Source: a virus. From it: a stretch of 25,517 bases of DNA. The translations under genes were made by a program, and so were the position numbers. Positions 7,656-15,280 of the stretch are shown piece after piece; positions within the stretch are counted from its first letter, which is position 1; every line of letters starts with the position of its first letter. The stretch lies in IMG/VR virus record IMGVR_UViG_3300025138_000316, positions 1 through 25,517 of that record; one strand, 5' to 3'. Under the pieces are notes generated by a model, which saw only the letters and a list, made by a program, of their open reading frames with translations, had not been told where the DNA came from and made no database searches.

Positions 7656-10600
7656 TGAGAACACTTTCATATAAAGAGGATGACACTCTTGCTGCCTTAG
7701 AGTATACTGGCGGGGAAGAAGGAACCTTTGGTTTAAGTGACCTCACTGAAGATCACAACTACAAAGTCATAGAAGATCAGATGAGCCGCAGGTTTGGCAT
7801 GAGTGAGAAGTCTCACACCAGACAGGAGGTAGTTGACAAGTACATAAATTACATGCGTAACTTCAACTCAGGTAATAGTATTAGTATCTTGACAGAGACC
7901 TCTTATCTCAATGAGGCTGATGATGAAAAGAAGGTAGCAGCTTTTAATGCCTATAAACTTTGGGATAGCTCCAAGGGTGCTTTTGATGGTGGAACAGCAG
8001 GCCAGAAACTTGACAGTGTATTTGACTACGCTAGGTCTTTGGTAGCTGACCCTATTAACCTTGTAGGCTTTGGTGCAGGTAAGCTGGCTTCTGGTAGTGC
8101 TGCTAAGATTACAACTACAGCAGCTAAGAAGGCACTAGAGCTTTCTGTAAATCGTATACTTAAGAAAAACAATCTTGCCTTTAACACACCTCGCTCTCAG
8201 CTAACTCCTAAAGTCATTGCAGCTATAGATCAAGACCGTAACCGTATCCTGACTAAAGCCCTGCGTGGTGATGCGTTAGAGATAGCTGAAGATACATTTG
8301 ATGAAACTGCCATAGCTAAAACTGCTGCTTTAGGTATAGCAAAAGCAGGTCAAAAAGGTCTTAAAGTAGGATTTGGTACAGATGCGGTTGCAAGTGTCAC
8401 TATTGACTCTATTCAACAGAATGCTTTGATGGGTGTAGGCTTTCAGGATGAGTTTAGTTATCTTAATGCCCCCCTGATAGCTGGCATAGGTTTCTTTGGC
8501 TATAAGCTGGCAGGCGCTGCCCCTTTCTTGTCTGGCAGGGATGGGCTATTGCCTCAGTCTGTAGCCTTTGATCTTTTTGATCACACAGCTATGGCAGAGG
8601 CTGGATTTAAGAAAAGGATAAGAGAAGAGGGCGTTAAAACTAATAAAGAACGTCTAGCTGAATTGATGAAAGACACAGAAAAACAAGAAGCACTAGCCCA
8701 GCTTGCAAAGACAAACAATGAGGCTGCTGAACGTTGGGCTGAGAAAGTACGCTTAGGTACAGCTTCAGGTGCAGGTAAACCTGCTGACCTCAATGATGTA
8801 GAAGGTTTGAAAGGCTTCTTGTTAGGTAACGAAACAGGGGATGAGGCTACACACTTTGATGGGCTATCTCAAATCTTTGAGAAGGCGGGTCTTGAGCTAC
8901 AGTTTGAAGAAGGCTCTTTTGTTCACTTAACTGACTTTATTACTGAGACTGTAAAGGTAATGGATAAGGACAGCATAGTTAAAAAAGAGATTGAAAACCT
9001 GTATGACATAACTCTTAAAAAGCTAGACAAGACTTTCAATGGTATAGAGTTTGGTGATGAGGCTATGAATACTCTTGCAGCTAAATCTAGTGATGCAGGT
9101 AGACGTATGCAAGTCTTTTCTCAGTTAGCTAAAACTGGTGAGGAGATTATGAAGCGTAAAGTATTACTTGGAGAGGAACGTGTAGTAACCCCTATGGAGA
9201 TACTAGACGATGAACTAGCACCAGCTACGAAAGACCTCAGAGATTACTTTAATGATAAACAAAACGGCTTCCAAGCTAACTTTATTAAGACCTTAGTTAC
9301 TCATCCCGGCACTACAGCGTTGAACTTGTTAGGCTGGGCGCAGGCTAGTGTAATGCAGTCTGGTAGTGATTTGGTTCGTGGTACACTTTACGGAACCAGA
9401 GCTTTAGGTGATTACGTTATGGGTAACAAGACTAGTGCTGTTGAGTATGCATCCCTTGCTAAACATATGCTGACGTTACAGGGGCAAAAGATAAAGAACT
9501 TAATTAACCCTTTTGCTACACAGCAAGAGACACTTAACTTCTTATCCCAAAACCCTAAACTACAGAAAGACCTTTTTCGTTATGTGTCAGGTGGTGTAGA
9601 GAGTAAGGATGTAGCAAGAGACTTAGGTATAAGTGTTGATGACTTAGAGAAACCGGGAATGTTTGAGAAGTACATTGATACATTTCAGACCCTATACGGT
9701 GTTAAGGCTGTAGACATTACCTCCAAGACACAGGAGTTTATGTACAATATAGATAAGCAGATGCGTTTAAAGTACAACCTTTCCTATAATGACTTTATGG
9801 GTCAGACTGTAGATGTTTTAGACTCCAAGGGTGCTAAGGTTCTGGAAGAAGGGACTTCTCAAGTTAAACAAGAGCCTAAACACTGGCAACTAATGAATGG
9901 TAATGATTTCTTTGAAGTACAAACCAAAGCCTTAGACGATACGTTGCGTACTGTATTCTCTAAGTCCTACGGTGGGGGCGACTTCAATGCCAATCGTGGA
10001 GCAGTAGAGAGTGTAGCAAAGATAATTGAGGATGCTCGTAAGATTCCCGGCGTTGGTGCTATGATCCCGTTTGGTCAGTTCTTTAATAACACTATTGCGT
10101 TTATGTCAGATCACGTAGGCATAACATATGCTCACAAATTCTTTACTAAGTCAGACAGAGACATCATGGAGTTACACACCAAGTTTGCTACAGGTATGGT
10201 TTTGGTTAAACTTAATATGGAGTTTGAGTATAAGAACATGGAAGAAGGCTTGGCTTGGCATCAGGAACGTGACTCTGATGGGCAGGTAAGGTCAAGACTA
10301 TATGACTTCCCGTTCAGCTTCTGGAAGGGTATAGGTCGTATGGCAGCACACGTAAAACGTGATGGAGAAATACCTAAAGAACTTTTTGAAGACATAACTA
10401 AGACTTTTGGCCCTGCTAACTTGACGAGAACTTTAGGTGATACTGCAAAGGGTATCAGTGATATGTTTGAAAATGCTGCTATTGGTAACACTCCTGAACT
10501 TTTAGACTTCCTTGAGAAGTCACTAGGGGGAACAGCCGCTTTGTATGCTTCTGGTTTCACTAGACCCCTAGACCCTTTTAATCAAATTGCTGCTATGGCT

Positions 10601-11266
10601 ATGGGTGACGCCTATAACGAGAAAGACCGTAAGATAGGCAACAGGGCTATCAACAACAGTGTGCGTTACGTTGAGAGCATATATGATAGCTTAGAGATGG
10701 TAGTCATGGGAGAGGATGAGAAAGCTTTCTCCAAGCAAAGTGCTGTAGAGGAAGGCTCAAGAGGCGTACCTATCGGGCGTATCTTTGGCTACAGGGCAGA
10801 GGCTGCACCTAATGCCGTTACTAGAATGTTTGCTGATATGGGCAGACCTAACTGGAAGGCTGGCATTAAATCGGCTGTACCTGAAGCTGACAACAGGATC
10901 AACTCCGTTATAACTAAATACTTGGATGAGTACGCTGAGAGGATTCTGGATGATCCTAAATGGAAAGATATGAGCCAAGAAGTAAAACGTAGTACCTACA
11001 CAAAAAGAGTTCTTGCCCCTTCTAAAAAGAGAGCTTTACGTGAGCTTTACCGAACAGGCAATACTGATGACAGACGATACAGGCTGATTTATAAGTTAAG
11101 TAAAAGAGGTAGTGACGTTAAAATGCTTGACATGGAAAGGGCTTTAAAAGAACTAGGTATAGACAAAGAGGTGGCTGACCTGTCTTACAGAGAGCTAATA
11201 ACTCTACGTAGTTTTTTACGAAAAGAAGCTAGAGATGCTAAAAGAGAAGTTAGACGTGCAGGATAA
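7655..11266 (+). CDS. Large internal virion (DNA ejection) protein, 1203 residues
   Basis: The largest gene and the last of the late run. The protein is mainly helical. It has a glycine-rich amphipathic stretch near residue 130 (ADPINLVGFGAGKLASGSAA), a hydrophobic stretch near residue 275 (LNAPLIAGIGFFGYKLAGAAPF), and a second one near residue 555 (HPGTTALNLLGWAQASVMQ). The C-terminus is strongly charged (KEARDAKREVRRAG). No peptidoglycan hydrolase or protease motif was recognised, although T7 gp16, of similar length (about 1300 residues), carries a transglycosylase at its N-terminus. Here that activity is in the separate 298-residue protein. Size, late position and alternating hydrophobic segments support an ejected protein that spans the periplasm or inner membrane during genome entry. 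Transcription is expected to stop at the hairpin seven bases after the stop codon. Confidence 0.65.
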   Translation: MRTLSYKEDDTLAALEYTGGEEGTFGLSDLTEDHNYKVIEDQMSRRFGMSEKSHTRQEVVDKYINYMRNFNSGNSISILTETSYLNEADDEKKVAAFNAYKLWDSSKGAFDGGTAGQKLDSVFDYARSLVADPINLVGFGAGKLASGSAAKITTTAAKKALELSVNRILKKNNLAFNTPRSQLTPKVIAAIDQDRNRILTKALRGDALEIAEDTFDETAIAKTAALGIAKAGQKGLKVGFGTDAVASVTIDSIQQNALMGVGFQDEFSYLNAPLIAGIGFFGYKLAGAAPFLSGRDGLLPQSVAFDLFDHTAMAEAGFKKRIREEGVKTNKERLAELMKDTEKQEALAQLAKTNNEAAERWAEKVRLGTASGAGKPADLNDVEGLKGFLLGNETGDEATHFDGLSQIFEKAGLELQFEEGSFVHLTDFITETVKVMDKDSIVKKEIENLYDITLKKLDKTFNGIEFGDEAMNTLAAKSSDAGRRMQVFSQLAKTGEEIMKRKVLLGEERVVTPMEILDDELAPATKDLRDYFNDKQNGFQANFIKTLVTHPGTTALNLLGWAQASVMQSGSDLVRGTLYGTRALGDYVMGNKTSAVEYASLAKHMLTLQGQKIKNLINPFATQQETLNFLSQNPKLQKDLFRYVSGGVESKDVARDLGISVDDLEKPGMFEKYIDTFQTLYGVKAVDITSKTQEFMYNIDKQMRLKYNLSYNDFMGQTVDVLDSKGAKVLEEGTSQVKQEPKHWQLMNGNDFFEVQTKALDDTLRTVFSKSYGGGDFNANRGAVESVAKIIEDARKIPGVGAMIPFGQFFNNTIAFMSDHVGITYAHKFFTKSDRDIMELHTKFATGMVLVKLNMEFEYKNMEEGLAWHQERDSDGQVRSRLYDFPFSFWKGIGRMAAHVKRDGEIPKELFEDITKTFGPANLTRTLGDTAKGISDMFENAAIGNTPELLDFLEKSLGGTAALYASGFTRPLDPFNQIAAMAMGDAYNEKDRKIGNRAINNSVRYVESIYDSLEMVVMGEDEKAFSKQSAVEEGSRGVPIGRIFGYRAEAAPNAVTRMFADMGRPNWKAGIKSAVPEADNRINSVITKYLDEYAERILDDPKWKDMSQEVKRSTYTKRVLAPSKKRALRELYRTGNTDDRRYRLIYKLSKRGSDVKMLDMERALKELGIDKEVADLSYRELITLRSFLRKEARDAKREVRRAG

Positions 11267-11272
11267 CAAAAA

Positions 11273-11297
11273 AGGGGCGGTCAAAGCGACTGCCCCT
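11273..11297. terminator. Bidirectional intrinsic terminator between convergent operons
   Basis: AGGGGCGGTC (11273-11282) pairs with GACTGCCCCT (11288-11297) around an AAAGC loop. The stem is ten base pairs with one G-T wobble. The plus strand is followed by TCTTCTTTT and the minus strand by a run of six T (AAAAAA at 11268-11273), so it can stop transcription from both sides. It lies between the two convergent gene blocks, exactly where such an element is expected. Confidence 0.9.
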
Positions 11298-11304
11298 CTT
11301 CTTT

Positions 11305-11320
11305 TGTTTCACGTGAAACA
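11305..11320. other. parS: Perfect parS palindrome (ParB-binding, centromere-like site)
   Basis: TGTTTCACGTGAAACA is a perfect 16-bp palindrome and is identical to the consensus chromosomal parS (TGTTNCACGTGAAACA) bound by ParB across most bacteria. It lies eight bases beyond the terminator stem and just outside the 3' end of a small minus-strand gene, in the only spacer between the two convergent operons. No parA or parB gene is in the window, so the likely reader is host ParB, or a phage ParB encoded elsewhere. An alternative reading is a weak second terminator (six-base stem, ACGT loop, followed by TTTACTTT). The exact match argues for parS. Confidence 0.8.
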
Positions 11321-11321
11321 T

Positions 11322-11525
11322 TTACTTTATACCGTGTAACTCAGAGCAGTACTTAGCCCAAAGGTATACTTCTCTTATGCGTTGTTCAATCATCTTGCGT
11401 TCATAACAAGGAGCCAAGCTAGAGATTACAAGGTTCTCTACGTCTTCACATATATCTGATATCTTTTCAACAAAGATTGCCTCTTTACCTTTACTGTAGT
11501 TAATTGCTTCTTCTTCCAAGTTCAT
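11322..11525 (-). CDS. Small protein of unknown function next to parS, 67 residues
   Basis: The chosen start is the ATG at 11525 with AAAGGGG seven bases upstream. A longer form from a TTG at 11585 would add 20 residues and overlap the endonuclease VII stop, but it lacks a comparable RBS and would run through a good promoter candidate. The protein (MNLEEEAINYSKGKEAIF...) is helical, with two cysteines in the middle (C25, C40) and one near the end. It ends IREVYLWAKYCSELHGIK. No family was recognised and no DNA-binding motif is evident. It is the last gene before the terminator, so its own promoter would make a short monocistronic RNA. Being beside parS is suggestive but not evidence of a link. 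Confidence 0.6.
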   Translation of the reverse strand: MNLEEEAINYSKGKEAIFVEKISDICEDVENLVISSLAPCYERKMIEQRIREVYLWAKYCSELHGIK

Positions 11526-11558
11526 TGTACCTACCCCTTTATTATTTACAATATATAC

Positions 11559-11585
11559 TTTATAGGTAGCAAGTAGCTTTGTCAA
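11559..11585 (-). promoter_or_regulatory. Sigma-70-like promoter for the 67-residue gene
   Basis: On the minus strand a perfect -35 box TTGACA (11585-11580) is followed after 15 bases by TATAAA (11564-11559), with TATAT sequence just after. A 15-base spacer is shorter than the optimal 17, and a shifted -10 is possible. It lies 35-60 bases upstream of the 67-residue gene and overlaps the end of the endonuclease VII gene. Confidence 0.45.
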
Positions 11586-11998
11586 GACTTTTGTAGGTGT
11601 CTTTTAAGATACTCATGTGCTTTTCCTACTCTGTTTATATCGTCTTTTAATGCTCCTAGTCCTGTATTACAATTACTACAAAGCCAGCCTCTAAATTCTT
11701 CTGTTTTATGACAGTGATCTAAATTCCAGCCTTGTAGTTTAGGCTGGCCCTTTCTTGCAACCTCTTCTAGTGTACGTTCACAAATAGGGCATCTATAGTA
11801 TTCATCAGGGTAAGCATTCGTAGACTTTAAGTGCTTTAAAATTGATGAATGTTTTTGTTTACACTTCTTACACTTTCTTTTTATTTCTCCTGACGGCATA
11901 CTTTGAAATTCTTCTACAGGCTTTATAATACCACAGTCATTGCACTCAAGTCCGTCTGTAATCTCTTGCTGTATTATTTCAAAGAGTTCTAGTTGCAT
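11582..11998 (-). CDS. Recombination endonuclease VII-like Holliday junction nuclease
   Basis: A 138-residue protein. The C-terminal 70 residues carry the T4 endonuclease VII signature: C70-x2-C73, LDHCHKTEEFRG (D94, H95 and H97 in a His-Me finger), C107-x2-C110 and CNTGLGALKDDINRV. The four cysteines bind zinc and the DHCH segment holds the catalytic metal. An extra N-terminal zinc ribbon is visible (C19-x2-C22, C43-x2-C46), common in phage relatives. The enzyme cleaves Holliday junctions and branched DNA, which is needed before packaging. Its ATG shares a base with the upstream TAA (TAATG). A second, unrelated junction nuclease (endonuclease I-like, 15280-15726) is also present. Confidence 0.88.
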   Translation of the reverse strand: MQLELFEIIQQEITDGLECNDCGIIKPVEEFQSMPSGEIKRKCKKCKQKHSSILKHLKSTNAYPDEYYRCPICERTLEEVARKGQPKLQGWNLDHCHKTEEFRGWLCSNCNTGLGALKDDINRVGKAHEYLKRHLQKS

Positions 11999-12192
11999 TA
12001 TGTGTCAATGTCCTTTGGTATCTTTATACAGGTTGCATAAAACTTAGCTGCTGCTGTAGGACTCTCTGATCTTAACTTAAAAGAGTTCATAGCTTTAACC
12101 TTTAAGCAGACCTCTAGGTCTGAAAACACTACATTAGGTGCTTGAACGGAGTATCCCCCGTCCAGCATTAGTACTACTAAGTATACGTACAT
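11998..12192 (-). CDS. Small protein of unknown function, 64 residues
   Basis: The protein begins MYVYLVVLMLDGGYSVQAP, with a hydrophobic start too short to be a sure membrane segment, and ends KIPKDIDT. It has a very good ribosome-binding site (AAGGAGAGACAATATG). It sits 16 bases after the RNR stop and its stop overlaps the endonuclease VII ATG, so the three genes form one unit. Not recognised. The good RBS and tight overlaps support a real gene. Confidence 0.6.
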   Translation of the reverse strand: MYVYLVVLMLDGGYSVQAPNVVFSDLEVCLKVKAMNSFKLRSESPTAAAKFYATCIKIPKDIDT

Positions 12193-12208
12193 ATTGTCTC
12201 TCCTTGAG

Positions 12209-14131
12209 TTAGGTTATATCCACCATCTCGCAGACATCACCAGTACACGCCATAGTTTGCATACCTGACGTATTATCTGTTTGTTCATAGGATGAAAGTT
12301 TACTCCAATCAATATTATCAGGTGACTTAGCTACCATGCCAAGATATTCTGTATCAGTACATTCTTGATAAGGTGCTTGCTGATACGTATGCTCATTGAA
12401 GGGTAAGAAAGATACACCAGACATCTCATCAAAGTGTTTGTATACAAAGGCTCCTACCTCAAGCCACTCATCAGACTTAACGTTAATAGTTACACTAGGC
12501 TTATGCTCACACCAATGACGTTGATACATTAGCCACATCTCTAGCTGCTCTAGTGCAGTCATGTCAGCGGTATGAACAGCATTATCTGGTGACTGCATAG
12601 GAAAGCTGAACACAGTAGTTTGATCAGGCTTCATTACGTCAGGCTCAGAAGGGACACCTTGATCAATCATAAACTGTGTCAGTGGGTCTTTGTTATCGCC
12701 TCGTACAGTTCGTATGTAATAAGGAGAGTGACGAGCATGAATCCCAGACGCACTATCCACCAACTGTGAGACAGTTCCCGATGGCTTAATGCAACTAATA
12801 GCAGTTGCGACAGGTATACCAAGGCGATCAGCCCACTCAGCATTAGTAGAAACAGCAACATCTTTTAAGTACTCCAATGTATCCTCTAGTCCACTATTAG
12901 CCATTGTCATCAGTGGGTTATCCATTATCCCTGTGAGTGACACACCAAGCAGTCTCTCAGCGGATGTGTTCGTCTGCCACACTTTACGCAGATAGGGGAA
13001 GTGTGTGTAGGTTGATTGAATAGTTCCAAGGATAGTTGCAACTCTGACTTTACGTGCAATATCTTCCAGACCATCTGGCGCACGGATGACAACCTCTGAG
13101 AGATTGCAGAACTGATTCGGGCGTAAAATGATTTCCGAACATGGGTTGGTCCCGAACTCATAGCAAGACTCTCTACGGCCATTTTTTGCAGCTTGTTTAA
13201 CCGATGCCTCTCTATTAAATATACCTCTTTCACCACTACCACTCTCCATCAAAGAAGTCCACTCACGCATAAATGCAATACTGTCAGGCTTCTCTGAATA
13301 CGACACAGAGTTATTAGCCAATGCACGGTGTGGTGCATTCTCCCACCAGTTGCCTGACTTAGCGTGACGCATACGGTCATCACTAAGGTTACTCAAAGAG
13401 ATCATAGCACTACGGCGTACACCACCAACGACTACTACTTCTCCTATCTTACACATCAAGTCATGACATTCAACAGATGAAAGTTTACGCCCTGATGCAC
13501 CTCTGAAAGTATTTACAGCAAACATAAACAGATCAACCAAAGGTGCAGGACCAGAGGCTCTACCACCAAACGTTTTAAGCCTAGCACCTGCAGGACGAAC
13601 CCTGCTTACATCCCACTTAGGTACTTCACCAGCCCACAGGAGAGCCAGCACTTGACGCAGACCTTTAGCCCAACCTTCCTTAGAGTCCTTGATGACAACC
13701 GTAGTCTCACTATCAAACAAGGTTGGTACATCAGGGAGCTTACTGATGAACTGACGCTCAACACTGAAACCAACCCCCGTACCACAGAGCAGGATGAACA
13801 TAGCCTCATCAAAGGACTTAAGATCATCTACGGGTAGGTAGCTACAATTATACATACAAGTATTATCACGTATACTAGCCTTACCTGCTGTCATCATTGA
13901 TCTCATACTAGGCATTACCTGTAGTGACAAAAGATGATGACGGATCAAGTCAATCTCAGAGTTATGACCATTACTATTGTCATCCTCTAATAGGGGTTTT
14001 ACAATGTTGTCAATGTAACGCTCAACAGTTTCACTCCAAGTTTCACGTCTTCCCTCTTTGTCTAGCCATCGTGCGTAGCGGCTGGTAGCAATGAAGGTCT
14101 GGTAGTCTGTGGGTAGGTAATTGTTTTTCAT
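12209..14131 (-). CDS. nrdJ: Adenosylcobalamin-dependent ribonucleotide reductase, class II, monomeric RTPR type
   Basis: A 640-residue enzyme that reduces ribonucleotides to deoxyribonucleotides with coenzyme B12. The key residues can be placed. NPCSEI holds the radical cysteine C331 and general base E333. C342 lies 11 residues on, as in the Lactobacillus enzyme (C408 and C419). The partner of C342 is probably C96 in CMYNCSY. A C-terminal shuttle pair C629-x4-C634 (ACTGDVCEM) has the same spacing as in that enzyme. FILLCGTGVGFS and GVRRSAMISL are typical core segments. It is about 100 residues shorter than the roughly 740-residue bacterial enzyme. Using B12 suggests a host that makes or takes up cobalamin and an oxygen-independent activity. 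The leader TAAAGGAAGACACATGA is repeated at another gene (15710-15910). Confidence 0.93.
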   Translation of the reverse strand: MKNNYLPTDYQTFIATSRYARWLDKEGRRETWSETVERYIDNIVKPLLEDDNSNGHNSEIDLIRHHLLSLQVMPSMRSMMTAGKASIRDNTCMYNCSYLPVDDLKSFDEAMFILLCGTGVGFSVERQFISKLPDVPTLFDSETTVVIKDSKEGWAKGLRQVLALLWAGEVPKWDVSRVRPAGARLKTFGGRASGPAPLVDLFMFAVNTFRGASGRKLSSVECHDLMCKIGEVVVVGGVRRSAMISLSNLSDDRMRHAKSGNWWENAPHRALANNSVSYSEKPDSIAFMREWTSLMESGSGERGIFNREASVKQAAKNGRRESCYEFGTNPCSEIILRPNQFCNLSEVVIRAPDGLEDIARKVRVATILGTIQSTYTHFPYLRKVWQTNTSAERLLGVSLTGIMDNPLMTMANSGLEDTLEYLKDVAVSTNAEWADRLGIPVATAISCIKPSGTVSQLVDSASGIHARHSPYYIRTVRGDNKDPLTQFMIDQGVPSEPDVMKPDQTTVFSFPMQSPDNAVHTADMTALEQLEMWLMYQRHWCEHKPSVTINVKSDEWLEVGAFVYKHFDEMSGVSFLPFNEHTYQQAPYQECTDTEYLGMVAKSPDNIDWSKLSSYEQTDNTSGMQTMACTGDVCEMVDIT

Positions 14132-14141
14132 GTGTCTTCCT

Positions 14142-14516
14142 TTATACGAGATCAGCGAGATCAGGCTTCTTATAGTTTGGCCCCTTTAGTACTTTACCAT
14201 CAGGTCTTTTGAGTGGCTTTCCATCAACGCCTAGCTTAGACATATTAGACTTATGCACACGGCGCACTGCCTCATCCAAGTCCCACCCATACGTTGCAGC
14301 GTATCCATACGTGACGTATACTAGATCAGCAAGCTCTTTAAGTATGTCAGCGTAGCCGACTGCATCCCTTACTTCTGCAAACTCTTCTTTTATTAAACCC
14401 CAACGCATTTTCTCAAGGCGATTACTGAAACCGTGTTTTTCATCCAAGGGCTGACTCATGGCATAAGTGAACTCACGCACCATGTCAAGAGGTGTAGCAT
14501 ATATCTGATTAATCAT
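14142..14516 (-). CDS. MazG-like nucleotide pyrophosphohydrolase
   Basis: A 124-residue protein with the all-alpha NTP pyrophosphatase pattern: E44-E45-x2-E48 (IKEEFAEV), then ELADLVYVTYG (E61-x2-D64) and an ending AVRRVHKSNMSKLG common in phage members. These metal-binding acidic residues hydrolyse NTPs or dNTPs to monophosphates. In phages, MazG-type enzymes may clean the dNTP pool or recycle host nucleotides; an older proposal of ppGpp control is disputed. The gene sits just upstream of RNR, which suits dNTP metabolism. Its ATG overlaps the stop of the small gene before it (ATGA). Fold call good; substrate not visible. Confidence 0.85.
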   Translation of the reverse strand: MINQIYATPLDMVREFTYAMSQPLDEKHGFSNRLEKMRWGLIKEEFAEVRDAVGYADILKELADLVYVTYGYAATYGWDLDEAVRRVHKSNMSKLGVDGKPLKRPDGKVLKGPNYKKPDLADLV

Positions 14517-14686
14517 CCGTGCTCCCTTATGTTTATATTATGTACTTTAACGTCATCTATATCAAACATCAAGTTGTCTAGCAAGTCCCTGATGTCTTCA
14601 TGGTGATGGGCTTCATGTGAAGATAAGATGTTGTTGTCTTCATCTATTTCAACCACAAAAGTAGCACTAAACTTCCTACTTGACAT
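14513..14686 (-). CDS. Small acidic protein, 57 residues, unknown function
   Basis: Found by reading the spacer between the MazG-like and DUF3310 genes. ATG at 14686 has GAGGAG about ten bases upstream and overlaps the upstream gene by 11 bases. The TGA overlaps the MazG ATG (ATGA), so the fit is exact at both ends. The protein begins MSSRKFSATFVVEIDEDNN, has a His cluster (SSHEAHHHED) in the middle and ends NINIREHG. The beta-strand-like start and acidic helix suggest a small folded domain. No family recognised. Confidence 0.75.
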   Translation of the reverse strand: MSSRKFSATFVVEIDEDNNILSSHEAHHHEDIRDLLDNLMFDIDDVKVHNINIREHG

Positions 14687-14948
14687 CTTTTTCTAACTCC
14701 TCAATAAGACGGTCAATGTACCACAATGCTTTCCTCAAGTCTTCTACTCCATTTTTGTAAGGCCAACGCCATATATACTTGAAGGCGTTCTGCCAACAAT
14801 AACTCTCATGAGGGTCTACACAGACACCTTGTACCATAGCTCTCATAGCATCAATACACTCAATAATAGATGCGTTGTAGTGTGCTGGTCTATTTACCAT
14901 GTCAGCACCTAAAATTGACTCTTCCTTATTTAATGTCCACTTAGCCAT
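14676..14948 (-). CDS. DUF3310 family protein (SaV-like)
   Basis: A 90-residue protein from the ATG at 14948 (the frame extends two codons to a TTG). The chosen ATG shares its first base with the upstream TAA (TAATG) and has GAAGG about nine bases before it. The DUF3310 pattern is clear: NRPAHYN near residue 20, IECIDAMRAM, YCWQNAFKYIWRWPYKNG, then EDLRKALWYIDRLIEELE. The family is widespread in phages near nucleotide-metabolism and replication genes and is sometimes called nucleotide kinase-like, but its biochemical role is not established. Its place beside MazG and endonuclease I fits an early gene. Confidence 0.85.
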   Translation of the reverse strand: MAKWTLNKEESILGADMVNRPAHYNASIIECIDAMRAMVQGVCVDPHESYCWQNAFKYIWRWPYKNGVEDLRKALWYIDRLIEELEKDVK

Positions 14949-15280
14949 TAACAACTGCCTTCTGTTTTAGTAAACCTGTTAATCTTTATAATGTTACCTT
15001 CTGAAGTATAACTAGGTCTTACATTTTCTTCCTCAATCTCTTCCATGATTTGTTTTATCTTAGCCTCAACACTTAGCTTTACATCCTCCATGAAAGTTAA
15101 CTCATCATCAAGTGCTAACTCAAACAAAGCAGTCATAGTCAGTGCTACATCAAGAGCTAGTTCTAGGCTTTCATCCCCTAGAGAATTGTCAGGTGCTCTG
15201 TATATACAAGTCTCAATACGCCCATCTTCTAAAGGCTTTATCAGTATTGCAATTTCTTCTTCACCTACTTCATGAGACAT
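14948..15280 (-). CDS. Acidic protein of unknown function, 110 residues
   Basis: A very acidic protein (MSHEVGEEEIAILIKPLEDG..., with EEIEEENV near the end). Residues 9-30 could form beta strands, followed by a long helix (LELALDVALTMTALFELALDDELTF). It shares a base with both neighbours: TAATG with the upstream endonuclease I stop and TAATG with the DUF3310 start. I recall similar proteins in marine phages without a function. Coupling to endonuclease I suggests the early recombination set, but no role can be assigned. Confidence 0.65.
   Translation of the reverse strand: MSHEVGEEEIAILIKPLEDGRIETCIYRAPDNSLGDESLELALDVALTMTALFELALDDELTFMEDVKLSVEAKIKQIMEEIEEENVRPSYTSEGNIIKINRFTKTEGSC

Noticed and set aside
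11305-11320. Palindrome as only a second terminator
   Set aside because: A six-base stem with an AT-rich tail is weak, the neighbouring hairpin already terminates both strands, and an exact parS match is a better explanation. Kept as an alternative.
12925-13242. 105-codon open frame on the minus strand inside the RNR gene
   Set aside because: It lies in another frame of a convincing RNR gene, with no RBS of note and a sequence unlike any protein; a shadow.
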